Below, one piece after another: positions 49,801 to 62,949 of a stretch of DNA of 64,000 nt (position 1 is its first letter; every line of letters starts with the position of its first letter). Both the position numbers and the translations under genes were made by a program. Source of the DNA: Temnopleurus reevesii (Eukaryota; Echinodermata; Echinoidea; Temnopleuroida; Temnopleuridae). The notes under the pieces are model-generated. The model ran no database searches, was not told the origin of the DNA, and saw only the letters and a program-made list of their open reading frames with translations. The stretch lies in the NCBI GenBank assembly GCA_036244855.1, contig BQKZ01001565.1, positions 12,157 through 76,156 of the forward strand, written 5' to 3'.

Positions 49801-52420
49801 CATAGCGTTAGTCTGTATTATGGGAAGCTATTGAACAGTTGGTGGTTTGAATGGGTGCGGAATAACTGTGCAGCATTGAAGAGGGCCCCCTCTTTGGTGT
49901 TCGCTGAAGAGGGAAAAGTCTGATTGTGCAGACATGACAGCAGGCGTAACAGATGACCCCATCAGCATGGTAATGAGTGGATCGCCCATTCAGGAGCAGT
50001 TAGTCGACTGCGAACTATAGGGGCTTCCGTTGCAGAGACTAAAAAGTCTGCCCTGATTGCCTTCTACAAAGGCAAATTTAGCGGACAAAAGCCCGCCATT
50101 TACCGATCAGCCCTGCTTGATAGCAGATTGCCAGTGAAATGGGATTGAATTGTAGAAAAAGGGCGAGAGAAAGGAGTTTGGAGATGATAAAGAGGGGGAA
50201 AGTGAAGAATGTCCTTCCTTTTTTATTATCTGTCTCACTTTACGGTGAGATTTATTTGTGGGTTTTGGCATTCTTCTGCTCCTGCTAATTACAGTCTCAA
50301 TGTTCGCAGAAAAGAAACACGCAGCTCTATGTAATTGGTCTCAATCTAGCGGATCCAAAAGCTCACTCTCGACCCGGCTTTGCTTGCAGGAATTCACACT
50401 ACGATTCAAACAAGTGCCGCTATCATTGCCCCGCAATTATCCCTCTCACACTACAATAGACAAGTGAATAAGAGGATGAAACGACAACATCGTCTATCTG
50501 TAATTTATACCTCCTTTTCTCTCCTTCGCTGCCCATTTATCCCTTTCTTGCTCCCGCCCTTCTATTGATACTTACCACTAGCTTGTGATCTTTCTAAGTT
50601 TCAATTCTCCACTTTTCCTTGAGATATTTTAAAGTCAGTGGAACTTAAAGAACGCTTTCTGGAATCGTATATATTTTTTAGAAGTAAAGTCTTACTCATG
50701 CCTACTTATATATTCGCTTACCTTATCAACTTTGGAGAAAAATAGAGAGTTGTATTTCCTCGGTGATGATTATAAAGATTATCATGCTCCTTTTTTGATA
50801 ATTCATAGTAAGGTATAATAGAGTTATTGGAGATATGGAACTTTTCATCATATATGGTACAAATTTACAATTTGAATATTGCTGGTGTCCATGAAAAGTT
50901 ATGCGTAAATATATCATAAAGAATAAGAATTCCAAGGATATTCTGTAGGCCTGTATGAAATGTTCAATCTTCATAAAATATACGTTTGAATTGAATTTCG
51001 TGCTGCAAAAAAAGAGGCATAATGCGATTAAAAAGTCATTTTGTCGCGAATAATGAAGCACATCGTTACCATAGAAAGTTGTATGAGTACAATGATTCTC
51101 TTTAAGGTTATTGCGCGGAAAGTAAGGCCGCTCTCATCATCTCAATTGAGTGTGCTTAATCGGCATTCTTTGTAGTTTCTTGCTTTATTCAGGGCCTGAA
51201 AGCGTAAATAGAACTGTCTTCGATCAAACCAAATGGATGATTTTAATAGGATAGAGTCATTTACAGTAATTAATGTCAGGAAGGGTGATTTGTATTAAAT
51301 CCCACTTAACACAGTAACAATTGTATAGAAATAGGAGGGAGAGCCAGAGTTGAAATCAAGTAAAAAATAAAAGTGTTGTAGAGAACGATACATAAAGAAA
51401 AAAGTGAGAGTGAAGGAATATATGAAATATATCGACAATTGAATAGAAGTCTGAAAATGAAAATAAAATGAAGATGTTATTTTCCTGCTCTAGATTACTT
51501 TTTAAGCAGAGCACTGCAATTTCTTTTGAAGACATTGAAATGAAATTGTCAATATTGCTTGTCAGTGCTGAAATGCACAAAATGTATTTTTTTGCTTGTT
51601 TTGTTAAGATAGTAGTAGGCAGCTAAAATAAAATGGAATTGAGAATCATAAAACGTCAGGTTTGAAATTTACAATTCAAATTTTTCTAGTTATTTATTTG
51701 ATACATAATTGTCGTTATTGTTGTCGTCATTATTACTGTTATTTTTATCATTATTATTATAATCATCATTATCAAAGTCTGCATAACACATATTGATTGG
51801 CAATTAAAAAAAATTTGTATTGAGAACTTGCTGAATTACTGAACGTACAGTATATCACAATTTTACTACCCATCTTCAGTTCAGAGGATGTTATGGTTCA
51901 AGTTTGTGTATTTATCCTGCGCTACAATTCCCATTTGGTCTCGCATATTCCTCGTCACAGTCCAAATCTCCTGTGTGAGTCTACTTTATTCGCTGTTTAC
52001 ATTCTACTAAAGAGCCTGCACCCCACGGACCAAGAGAGACCATCAATTTTTCTGTCTCTCTCTAAAACTTTTGACACTTTCCAGTTTCCCCTGTGGAATG
52101 CCTCTGCTGGCCAAGTTCTCTCAGTTTTTCGACTTGGCAGGGTCGAGGAAAAAGGCAGACAAAAAGTGATCATAAAAGAGAACAGGATGATATCATATCT
52201 AATAGGTACTTCAATATGGACAAGAAAATAAACAGAGTTTGAGTGTGGGGCTGTAATGTGTCAGACAATTGACTAGACATTCCTCCCATTTTGATACAGA
52301 GGAGATAGACAAGAATTATAGCTGGATATTTTATAATAATTGTAGTTTCTATTGATATGATTTATTTACTTATTCTTAGTGCTGAATTTCTTCTTTTCAA
52401 TTAGGCAAAAAACAAAATAA
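46875..52420. other. Long intronic stretch without recognised gene
   Basis: Very AT-rich, with CpG-richer patches at 48600-48740 and 49900-50110 as possible regulatory DNA. Frames of up to 112 codons (e.g. 51893-52231, 50726-51061) show no domains or paired splice sites. Confidence 0.4.
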
Positions 52421-52426
52421 ATTGTT

Positions 52427-52707
52427 CGGATGCCCTCAAATGCTATGTTTGAAAAAAAGTGTGAGTCATTTGGAAAAATTTTGTATTATAGTCTTTAATG
52501 TTTTTAACACAATTCATACAATTCATTAAGAAAATTAGACTTGAAAGGAAGCGAAAAGCCAAATATCATCTGAAAATGATTTTTCAGGTTGTATTCCACA
52601 CATTTATTCATAATTGTGCTTTGATTTTTTTTCTTCAATATTAGTGAAAGTTTAAAAAAAGTTCCAGTCATGCCATTTTCAGAGGGTCAGATCACTTGAG
52701 GGCATTC
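52427..52707. mobile_element. Possible MITE with GATGCCCTCAAATG ends
   Basis: ATGCCCTCAAATG at the left is mirrored by CACTTGAGGGCAT at the right over 13 bases with one mismatch. No target duplication was recognised and the interior is AT-rich. Confidence 0.35.
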
Positions 52708-52709
52708 AA

Positions 52710-53960
52710 ACAATATTTTTAGCCGTATGATACAGACAGTATGCTGCAAGATGATAAACAGAAAAGAAAGAAAAAAATTATCTGTATCTTGGTCTAACTT
52801 GATTCAATTTATATTCAAAGTGTGAGTTGATTTTATGGGGTATTTGTTCTTATACTTTTATCATCACCACTTACAGCTGTTATATCTACGGAAATATTAC
52901 CACATAAAGTAAACTTGTCATTTATGACTACGATGTCATTGAACTTAGAAATAAACTTGGTACATGTAAACCAATATATTTTTCATTCTGTCTCTTTTCC
53001 CCTTTTTTCTCATCATTTTTTTAACAAATGCTTGTTCTTTCCTGGTATTTAAACTTTGAAAACATGGAAGATTGTAAAGTATGCTCTCTTTTTTTACATT
53101 TTATCAGTCTTAATCTCAGTCTTCTTTGCTCAAGATTTTATCGTAAAGAGACACTAGGGAAAGAGCATTTGTCTGCTTGTATGTATGTCAGAGATAGGAT
53201 CAAGAGAGGGCGGTATGCCAGATTTAGAGAACATGAACTCCCAGAGCGAGTCTCTTTGGAAGGCAAGTGCTTAAATTCCAATGTAGTTAGAGGCCTTGTA
53301 TCTATTATTCAGCGGGGAGCTAATAATTTGCACTGTAAAAGTCATCACCACCTAATGCAATTTGACACTCCAGAAAGCAAGTTCAAATCTTGAAATGTGT
53401 TTAACAAACAAACAAAAAATGAATATGAGTGGGATTTATAATGGGGAGAAGAAGGGGAAAAAATTGGGAAGGGAAAGACATTTTGAAAGGCCTGGGATTC
53501 TGATGGAAGAAGCCGCAGGGAGAATTAAGACACCTGTGTTTCTTGTTTGCGAAATCGTCGGGGGAATCGACAGGAGTGTGATGTAATCAGGCGAATAAAT
53601 AAGATATGAAGTTCAAAAGCAATGATCTATTTTTAAGTTGGTTGGAATATCCATGCAAATCTTTTGGTGTTCATGTGTGAAGCAGGGTGAGAAATATTCC
53701 ACCTGACCCAGTATTTGTCGAGGATATTAATCGCTGAATATAAATGTGTTTAGAATCGTATCAACATCCTTCAATTTACCCTCAATTAGTGACTCTCGTT
53801 TATAAACCTACTTGTGATTGGTATGATTGATGTATGTGATTTTGTTACTGTATGAACAATATTAAGAAAAATTATACTCACAGAAACGAATTGGACTAGT
53901 AATTGCTGTACAGGGTGTGAAAGTAAGGCAAACTAAACCTATGTAGAATTATGTGGTAAT
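52710..53960. other. Intronic stretch without recognised gene
   Basis: AT-rich. A unique-looking segment at 53200-53400 includes TAATAATTTGCAC and may be regulatory. The 121-codon frame at 53028-53393 has no recognised domain. Confidence 0.4.
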
Positions 53961-53967
53961 TGTCTAG

Positions 53968-54295
53968 TACTCAATTTTCTCCCCAGTTTTATATTTAGCC
54001 AATGTCTTTTAAAAGATGAAACCATTTCTTTATGCCCCTATCCTCTATTTAACATAAACATTGAATCATACAAAAATGAGATGAAAAAAATGTGAAAAAA
54101 TACGAGGATAAAAACATGACGGCTTGTTATCGATTACCCAATTTTCTCTCCCACTTTCATATTTGGCCAATATCATCACTTGACAGATTAAACCAATTCT
54201 TTTTTTTCTTCATCTACTATCTAACACCAACATTGAATCATACAAAAATGAGATGAAAAAAATGCTGCAAATATGAGGAGAAAAACATGACGATT
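53968..54295. repeat. Two-copy tandem duplication, period ~168 bp
   Basis: CAATTTTCTC, CATATTTGGCCAAT-type, AACATTGAATCATACAAAAA, TGAGATGAAAAAAATG and AAAAACATGACG occur in the same order in both units. The 3' halves are nearly identical, the 5' halves more diverged. Confidence 0.9.
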
Positions 54296-54299
54296 TGAA

Positions 54300-54490
54300 A
54301 TTGTGGCTCGTCACTCACTCCTAGCTAGTGCAGACCGCCTTTGATGGTGGAGGGGTATCGCATGGCGTCTGATTGGAGCCTAGCAGCCTAAGATCGCATC
54401 TGTTGGGCCCATTCCAAGCCGAGGCAAGCCCCATAAAATAGGCAGCAGAAATACTCTATAAATCTCCGCAACTACCCCGAGCTTGACCTC
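54300..54490. other. CpG-richer segment
   Basis: GC-richer patch with a TATAAAT at about 54458. No coding evidence. Confidence 0.25.
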
Positions 54491-54544
54491 CAAACACGCA
54501 GCCAAATCTCCCTCATTTTCGCTCTCCGTATGCCCCCACGTTTT

Positions 54545-54815
54545 CCTTCTCCTGTTTTTTCTTCTCCATCATCCTTCTCTGCGATTTTTTTCCCTGATCA
54601 GTTTCTGTCTGGCTGTTGATTTTTTTCACTTTCACACTTTCTTTAATGATTTTCTCACTTTTTAACATTTTTTTTTCATGTTTTCAATTTATTTCCTTCT
54701 CCAGAATCCTTCTCTGCTAAGTTTCTGTCTAGTCATTTTTGTTTTACACTTTCGCACTTTGTTTCTTCAACGATTTTCTCACTTCTTGACATCTTTTTCA
54801 TGTCTTCAATTTATT
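54545..54815. repeat. Two-copy pyrimidine-rich tandem duplication, ~125-145 bp units
   Basis: CCTTCTCTGC, AGTTTCTGTCT, CACTTTC.CACTTT, GATTTTCTCACTT, TTTTTCATGT and TTCAATTTATTT recur in order in both units (break near 54691). Confidence 0.8.
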
Positions 54816-54825
54816 TGTTGATCTT

Positions 54826-54905
54826 TTAACCCATCTACTACTGAATTCTGTAATGCCCAAAAACTTTGTGTAGGGACGACCCAGTTCCAGTAGTCAATTG
54901 GTTAA
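54826..54905 (-). mobile_element. ~78-bp short inverted-terminal element, copy 3
   Basis: On the plus strand TTAACCCATCTACTACTGAA, then CCCAAAAACTTTGTGTAGGG, ends GTAGTCAATTGGTTAA. Relative to the other copies it is inverted. It is the copy with the clearest terminal symmetry. Confidence 0.8.
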
Positions 54906-54909
54906 ATGT

Positions 54910-55430
54910 TATTCTTTTTCTGCAGTGATAAGAAATCTCTAATAAAAGAATGGATATCACATTGATCTCTGATAAGCTGAAATGTTTTCCCAAAACGATT
55001 CTGATTTTATCTCGATGATCTTTTGTAGGATGAAAATGTGTTTTTTGTACACTTTTTGGTTGAATTGTTTTAGTTCATAAGCTCAAATATGTGCTTTTTC
55101 TTCCTTATGTTGTTTGCTCTTACTTTTTCCATTTCCCTTTGGAAATCCATAATCCTATATATGATATCTTAATTTTAGTTTCCTTGCAAGTATATGAATA
55201 CAAAAAAAAAATGTCAGGTAAGAATCTCTTTCAATCTGCCAAGCTGTAATCTTGAATCATCATTGTTAATAAAAACAAAGAGAAAAAGAAAGAAAAAAAC
55301 ACTTGGATGAATATAGGAATTCATTTTCTTGGAAATAACTTCAAATTATTTTAATACATTTAAAAAGTTACATTATCATGTCTTGGAAATACCCAAGTGT
55401 CCTCCTATGAGAATGTCAGGATAATCAATT
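54910..55430. other. Intronic stretch without recognised gene
   Basis: AT-rich; nothing noticed. Confidence 0.45.
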
Positions 55431-55436
55431 TCATTT

Positions 55437-55922
55437 TTAGAAAGAAAAAGGTTGATGTATCTGTATAAATCCTGACAAAGTATTATAAAGTTTAGTAATA
55501 TCAATAAAAAATGAAGTGTGTTCCCTTGTGAACATGATTATAAATATCTCCAGTATATGTCTAGACGATTTATTAAAACCCAAATTGAAAACATACTCGA
55601 TTAAAGATATTAATAGTTCATAGTCTTTTGGGTCTACCCAAATTAACCACAGATTTGTCTGTTTTTGAATAAATCTGATAACGTGCCATTGTGTTGTTAA
55701 TTCATTTGGGGTCTGCCATGGAACTGGACCGGGGAACCGAAAGGTATGACAAAGCACCTTCCAACGAAAAGGTATTTGGGGGTTTCCTCTGCCCCCGTCC
55801 TGCTGGCGGGGGAAGAGAGGGAGAGGGGTAGACTTTCTGCTGGGAGAGGCTGGGTAGTAGAGGAGGAGTTCAAGTTTGTTGTCGAGGGGAAAAATTTTAG
55901 GAATGATTTCGCTATTAGGCAT
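55437..55922 (-). other. 161-codon open frame, doubtful
   Basis: An ATG-started frame longer than expected by chance in AT-rich DNA, not explained by simple repeats. The 5' third lies in a GC-richer patch (55690-55900), the rest in AT-rich sequence. No domain, signal peptide or splice context was recognised. The composition (Ile/Phe/Leu-rich end) is compatible with non-coding DNA. Confidence 0.15.
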
Positions 55923-55929
55923 GGGAATG

Positions 55930-58120
55930 TATGATTTGTGTCAAGGTTATTTTCGAGACAAGAGAAGACAAGGATAGAGAGACAGAGTGAGAGAGAAAGA
56001 GAGAGAACGAGAGAAAAAGATAGGGATATTTATTATTGATTGGCTCGTTAAATATGCTGAAGATTTTGTCTTGAAAGGGAGAATTAAAGTTGCAATTAAT
56101 ACATTTCTTCAGAGACTTAGGAACACAAATAATTTTGCCAATAGTTTGAAAGGTTTGGCAGTCATGAATCATAAACATATTATTTTTGAACAAATATCAA
56201 CTTAAGTTTGCTACAAAATCAAAATAGAAAATGAGGATGACTTTTCATAAACTCAAGCTTGGGTGCGGTCAAAGAATATATCTAAAAGGAGGAAAACTTA
56301 TCGTATCCCTGAGGTGCCAATTGGAACATTAGTTGTTCCAAATATGAAAGGAAGAAACAGACTGATACCTGCTTTCCTTTTTGAAAGTAAAATCAAAACC
56401 GTGATTCGTTTGTTCTATCATGACCAAAGACAGAAGTTGAAGGCTACCCAAAAGAATTTTTATGATGGAGAATTATATTTATGACATATTTTCCTTTGGT
56501 TCCCTCCTGAAAGGGCAATGACACTTTTTCTGGCCAGACTGAAAATAATTCAAACATTTCATTTTTCATTTTTTATTGGGTATGAATGAAGTGGTTGATA
56601 TGTTTATAGTCAAGTTTCAATTTAGAGGACTGGTCATGATTAATCTTCATTATTGATCTACTTATTTGTGATATTAACATAGTGTTTTTAACATCTTAAA
56701 TTAAAGTATAGGAATGTAATATATTCCAGCCATTTTAAATTTCCATAGAGTGAATTGATAATATTTTTTATTAAAGGTCATTTGATATGTCGGTTATTTT
56801 GAACCAATTTTCCCTCCCTAATTTTTACATGATTTCTCAATTCCTCACTCACTTAAGGGAATCTTCTTGGAAGTTTATTTTGGACATTTAGATTGAGACA
56901 AATTTGAGTTTCTTTGTGCTCAGGAATATACTTACACGTTATTGTTCATATGTTCAATAATTCTCTGTAGTGTTTGTTGAATAGTTACGATGTCACTTGA
57001 ATGGTAAAATTGTATAAATATATTTGTCTCATTTTGCATCAATCTATTCCTTGTCTAGAATGGAAATATCCTACCAGAATAATAGGATTCTTAATTTGGA
57101 CATAGATATTGGTTGTACCTGAGTGTCACTACGTGCTGTCATACTTTTGTCCACTCCGGTCCTGTGTACTTTACCCCCATCTAACCCTACTCTATCCTCC
57201 TTGCTCCTCCTCAACCCATCGCTTCCCAAAAATGGTTCAACCCTGTACAAAAGCAATAGGAATGTTGCATCTTGGTGCTCTAAGGGTTAACATTAGCAGA
57301 CCTGCATGCTTGTATGACAGAAGATACAATCTCAGTGCCTATCTGATTGGAGACACTTAAGATCATAGCATTGTGAAGTGGGGGGTTCTTCAACTGAGAG
57401 CAATACGCCTGGCGTTTTCTGATGGACGGGCATTCCATTTTCCATCTCGATGCTTGCATCATTTCATGTTTGAAATTGATGGGAATTTGCGATAAAACAG
57501 TCATATGCGTCCTGGAGTGTCATTTTTAGGAGTATTTGACGTTCAAGAGGCGGTGATTTTTCTTTCTTTTCTTTTTTGCTCCTTTTTCACTTTTTGATGT
57601 ACCTATTTTTGGCATTGATCTCACTGTGTGTGATATTTCAAATGTCTTTGATGATTGAAATTGTCATTTTGGGTGTCAATAGCAATGCATTTCTTTGAAT
57701 AGAATGTATAGATATTTTCATCAATTAAAAGTTGTGACATATTGCAAGATTTAGGTAATTTAGGGGGCATATTTCCAGTAATTCAACAGTTTTGTTGTGA
57801 CTCTAAACTCCATAGCAATCATACAAAAAATTATTTGAGAAATTCATGTGACTTTCATGTAGTATGCCATGAAAATATTAAATAACTGTCATTAACAAGC
57901 AGGATGGTAGACTCAATGTGCGCCGAGTGAAGGAAGACATGTCAAAATTTTCCCAAAATTTTTCAGCTGGTACAGTTTCAAATAAAAAAGCTCCACCGAA
58001 GCACTTGGGTGCGGAGAAGAGGGAGAGTGTGAGAAAAGCTAGAAAACAGGTTATGTACATAAAAAGCCTCAATGAGACAGGGCATACATACACACACCCG
58101 CACACCTTTTCATACGAATA
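55930..58120. other. Intronic stretch without recognised gene
   Basis: AT-rich with a GA-rich run at 55976-56025. Frames of 60-92 codons show no domains. Confidence 0.45.
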
Positions 58121-58129
58121 GCAAACTTT

Positions 58130-59780
58130 ACTCTCTTTGGAGCTGTCAGCTTCAGAGAGAGGTCCATCTCGGCCGGTTACCTCACCACCGGTTACCCTTC
58201 CCCCCTCCGCAGCTTACACCGCATCAAATAAAACTTTTTTGAAAGATGAAGAAGAAAAAATGGCAATGTTTGCAAGTTACGTACCCCCATTTTAGAATAT
58301 AATTATTGGCATTTATGCGGTTGAATACGCTGCTTTGTGCCCGGGAGAAAAAACCATGCGCCAGTCTGGGAACAATGGCGATAGAGTGGTATTCGTGTTG
58401 CTTTTGAAAAAGCTACAAATTGCTTGAGATTTTGGCTTTGTATTGGGGTAACCCTAATGCTTACAAACTTGACAAGGGGGTATTTAGGTGGTGTCAATAA
58501 TGGCATTGGATGGTGTACCCTCTTGGCTGTGTGACTGGCATTCATGGCGTTGGCCCGGCCGTCGATCCCGCCGATCGAGTTACCTCCTAAGGGCTGTTGG
58601 TTTTGGGGGGCTTTTTATGTGAGCTTTTGAGAGGCTTTGGGGATCGTCTATGGAAGGCAAGTCCTTCTCTCCAATCTCTGTCACTCTCCCCTCTCTCTCT
58701 CCATCATTCCCCGTCTCTCTCGCCCTCTCTCACCTGCCTTTGTTGGCTCAAATTTGCAGCGATTCTTGCACAATTTGTCAAGAGCACAGTCTCGGTGTAT
58801 AAATGTTTGCAAGACGGGCGTTGAACTTATTCTGCCGCGTCACCGAGGCTCCTAAACCCAACAGGTTCATTCTCAACCATGTTCCCCCACCGCGTTCTGC
58901 CCCACCCCCTCCCACCCCAGTCCGCCATATCCCACCCCGCCCAAGCCCATCATGTTTTCTAACGCTCTTCAACCTGTGCCTCACATTTAAAATCAAAGTT
59001 TTCCCCAGATACAGAGAAATTAGGCTGAGGAGGATAAAAACCCAGCATCTCGTGTACATTCTGTGTTTCCAAAGTAAACCACTCATTTAGCTAATGTCCA
59101 CAAGACCCGAGTTTGCTGTACGCGCCAGCTGTATGGTTTCCAACTAGAATAGCGAAATTTCTCTTCCTTTTTTTTTTTTTTATTCAACATCCGCATTTGA
59201 GGTTCCAGTTCTTGTGACTGTTTACCGAGGTACACAGCCCATGACAGTGCCTTTCACTCTGCCCTAGAAAAATTCTCAAAGCCGAATCAGTGCTGTTCCA
59301 ATTCTTCTCTTTTCTTTTCTCTTCATTCCCCCGTCCCGTTCTTAGCCTGCTTGTGTGATGACTGTGCCGAGTGGATCGGCAAATGGCAACCGCTTTACCC
59401 ATAATGCAATTAGGTGCCCATTGATGCCGAAAATAAAGGTTGAAAAAGAGTCTGATCGCCACTCCGCAAAGTGTCAAAGTAACTAACGCGCCTGCCCAGC
59501 CTAAAAGTACACCTAACCCCCTACGGACATAACATGGAAGGTTTATATGAGTTCATGTCGCTCACGTTCTCACCTTTCCTCGTGTATGTATAAGCCCAGA
59601 TACATTTTCCCTCCGTTTTTATATTTCTCTCTCGTCTTATCTTTTTAATTACGCATCTGGATGTTGCGCGGGTCGCGGAGCTGATCGGTTGTTGATAGGA
59701 TGGAGGGGGATTATCGGCCGGGTTGTGGGGCTCGGTGATGATGCATTACGCAAACAGCCCGTTGCGATATGGCAAATTGC
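58130..59780. other. GC-richer intronic stretch, no supported gene
   Basis: CpG-richer patches at 58160-58220, 58540-58590, 58830-58950 and 59640-59770, with CT-rich DNA at 58675-58735. Several frames of 72-102 codons overlap on both strands, none with recognisable domains. Candidate regulatory DNA. Confidence 0.3.
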
Positions 59781-59789
59781 ATTCTCCAA

Positions 59790-60968
59790 GATCGTAGAAG
59801 AAAGATGGAGAAGATGGATGAACTCTTCTCATCATATCACCAAATTATTTTTTTTACTCCACGTCACCATTATCCCCCCCTCTCTGTCTTCTCTTTGTAT
59901 CACCCCCAAACCTAGTCTTCAGGCACACATACCCACTTCATGCAGCTTCATTTACGTTAGTGCCATCCACTATTATAATTATGTCTGAATCGAAAGACTA
60001 GCACAACACCAAACTCACAAAATCTAGTAGTTGTTTAGGATGCCCCTTCAAGACACAGTTACTCTCACTAGAAGTTAATTGGTACAATTGCTACCCGGAT
60101 TTGGGTCTGTTCTCATAGACTACCTTACACTATAGGTGTTGCTGGCACCACTCATGTGTAAAGAATCATCCACTAACTCCTCTCCTCTCGCCAGCGGGGA
60201 TACGCATGTCGCTCCATCTCTATCCCCCGCAAGTGTTGCCCAAGGAGATGCAATTTACATCCAAACTTATCAATTCCATCCCAATTTTTAATCAATTAAA
60301 TGAAAACTATCCAGTTTTCGGGGCTTTGCAGGTCTTCTGAATCCCAGCACGCTGCAGCCCCATATTTTGCTATTCTTTTGAAGGTTATATGATGGATGAG
60401 ATTGCAGTATAATTAGAAAACTGATCTCGTTTTAGCACCATCTATTGAGGACACATTTGTCTTTTCAATCAAGCAATTACATTTTATAGAGCATCATGAA
60501 TGAGTAATGTTCTGTAATAGATTTGAAACTTGAAATATAAATCCTGAATCATCGACTCTGTCTGGAAAGTTTGGATTACTTGAAGGTTGCCATTTATATC
60601 TCATTATAGTCATTATTCTAATTCATAATCCATGAAAAGGTTCTATCATTTGCTCTCCAGAGTATTTGGAAGTCATTGAACCAGCATATCACCCCTGCCA
60701 TCATACTCTATAGAAGGAAGAGTTTTGGTTTATGTTATATGAAGACATTCTTTTTGAAAAATTCTTGGGTAAAGTGCAAAACCCTGAAGATTCCAGTCCG
60801 AAGATGCACTTTCGATGCCCAGTCCGGTGCTCCCTAACAGCTTATTTATGATGTTATCTACCAATACTGTCTACCAACTTGATGCACTCCTTGTTGGTTT
60901 GGAAGATATCTTTCTTGCTGCACTTTGTACTGATTTCTTCATGTTGATAAGCATGGCTGTTGAGCAAG

Positions 60969-61005
<37 letters not shown>

Positions 61006-61970
61006 GTGTGATGTATTTGGAAGCTATTTTCCCCATTTTCATTTGTACCTACTCTCCTGATATCTCTTTTCATCCATCTCTCTCTGTAGTTTGTTGTCAT
61101 TTTCTCCTTCTCCATCTCTCTAATCACTTCTGTCTCCATCCTTCCTTCCTTGCTCTCTCTCTCTCTCCCACCTCTCTAGTTTTGACCCCTTTTCTTTTTT
61201 ATTTCTGTCTATCCATTTTATCTATCTTGCACCTCCTCCCTCACGTCTTCCACTTTCTTTTTCCACTCTCTTTCTCTGTAAAGTATCAATATAATAATTT
61301 GTGTTGTTTATGGAGCAGACATATCCACTCTGCAGAGTTCTCATGGTGTTTTTGTTGTACTGGCTGAAGCCCTGCGTTCACCATCACACTTGTCATTTCT
61401 AGGAATGAATATTCCTGCCAGGTGCCCATTCACCTTACCTGGATTGAGTGCAATGCAGCATGGATGAATTTTTCGCTGTAGGAAATTAACGCCATGGATG
61501 GGATTTGATAGGGTTTGAAGCATGAAGCGTTTAGGTCTATAGGCTTATATTTTCTGTTCCTCTTGCATTCACTTTATATTTTCCTAATATTTCCTTTTTC
61601 TTCTTACTTCGGGACTCTCATTCTCTCTCATCTGTCTGCCTTCCTTCTTTCTCACACCTGTCTCCGACCAGAAATGCTGTAGGCTCCTGCCACCTCGACT
61701 CTCGCCAAGGTGCAGATTTTCGCAGAATCACCATCAAGTCCCCCTTCCGTATATAGTCCCAGAATGCCTTTCGTTCCTCTCCAGTGATTTCCCGTGTGCT
61801 CCTACGGCTCGGCATTCTGCTGTCATTCCTCGAGAAACTAACAACAATTAAATCCCAATGAGACATTCAATAGTGTAAATCACCTGTACACCATGGAGAT
61901 ACAGTACGACTCAACCATCCCCTATGCAAATCTCTTCCTGTCACTCTCTCCTGTATACTTTTATCAGCAT
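59790..61970. other. Intronic stretch without recognised gene
   Basis: AT-rich, with a clean (GA)n at 60971-61001 and CT-rich DNA at 61060-61280. No exon recognised. A segment at 60744-60790 resembling FFLKN...VKCK in one frame is not the COE exon. Confidence 0.4.
60971..61001. repeat. (GA)n microsatellite
   Basis: Uninterrupted GAGAGA run of about 15 units. Confidence 0.9.
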
Positions 61971-61977
61971 CACGGTC

Positions 61978-62054
61978 TTAACCCATTGACAACCGGAACC
62001 GATAATCCCTGTACAAAGTATATTAGAATCACAAAATTAAATAGTCAATGGGTT
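61978..62054 (+). mobile_element. ~78-bp short inverted-terminal element, copy 4
   Basis: TTAACCCATTGACAACCGGA, then TCCCTGTACAAAGTATATTA, ending AGTCAATGGGTTG. Terminal AACCCATTGAC/GTCAATGGGTT are inverted repeats. Confidence 0.8.
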
Positions 62055-62059
62055 GCTGT

Positions 62060-62810
62060 GATCTGTTTGAATCATAATGAGAAATCAAAACTCTCTGCAC
62101 CGTATCTCTAGATTTCTTTGAAGCAGATTAAGCCGGATAGTGAGTATGCACTTTCAACCAATCACACACAATAATTGAAAGAGGGATACGAATTCCCAGC
62201 CCTTGCATTTCTGATTTCCCTCAATGTTGACGGATCCCACTGCTCGAGACAAGAAAACATTATTTGACACTACCAAGTTTTGATTGCAGATATGTATTTA
62301 TGTAATTGATTCAAGCATGTCAGTGTTTTGTTTGTTTAATAATTTTTTTAAATTTTTATTCACCACATATCAACCAATTCTCCATGAATATAGGAAAGAT
62401 ACATGGGAATAAAATGAAATACATATTTTCACTTGATGTTTCATTGTCAAATCTCCTTATTAATTTGCTTGCTTTAAATATAATTTGTGGTTGTATGTTG
62501 CAATCATTTACAAAAATATTCAACAAAATTGCTCAGCTGTACAAAACTACAAGGAAAAGTTGTCCCTTGATTGTGAAGAATAAAAGAATTTAAATGATTA
62601 AATGAATAAATGGTCACGTTTTTTTTTTCTCGCTAAAAAAATGACACTCTAGAGAATCCCTCCATAGTTTAGTCTAGATAAAACAAGATTTCGATATAAT
62701 TAGGTAATGACTCTGGTTCAGAGGACTTTGTTATAACGATGTTAGACTGTACTATTATTGTTTTAGAACAAAAGAGGGTTTAAAAGACCAAAGAGTATCA
62801 ATGGGTTTGT
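62060..62810. other. Intronic stretch without recognised gene
   Basis: AT-rich. A TTGTTATAACGATGTTAGACTGTA segment near 62728-62752 looks like a single Tc1/pogo-type terminus; a partner near 62668 is doubtful. Confidence 0.35.
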
Positions 62811-62818
62811 AGAAATAA

Positions 62819-62949
62819 AGCCCCGGTCACATAGGAACCCGGGAGCAACACGATTCACCCCGACTAGTTGTTCTAAAGCAGTTAACTCTGAATTAACAAA
62901 GAGTCGGGGTGAATCGTGTTGCTTCCGGGGGTCCTATGTGACCGGGGCT
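62819..62949. mobile_element. Foldback MITE, AGCCCCGGTCACAT termini, TAA target duplication
   Basis: The left end AGCCCCGGTCACATAGGA and right end TCCTATGTGACCGGGGCT are perfect inverted repeats. Complementarity continues inward through AGCAACACGATTCACCCCGA. TAA flanks both sides (62816-62818 and 62950-62952). Arms of about 48 bases in a 131 bp element leave a short loop. Confidence 0.9.

Noticed and set aside
53028..53393. 121-codon plus-strand frame as an exon
   Set aside because: No acceptor/donor pair, no recognised domain, and composition similar to neighbouring non-coding DNA.
60744..60790. FFLKN...VKCK-like reading, considered as the next COE exon
   Set aside because: Only a few residues agree with FFLKFFLKC, the frame does not continue into the conserved NQNCLKNAGN region, and there are no splice sites.
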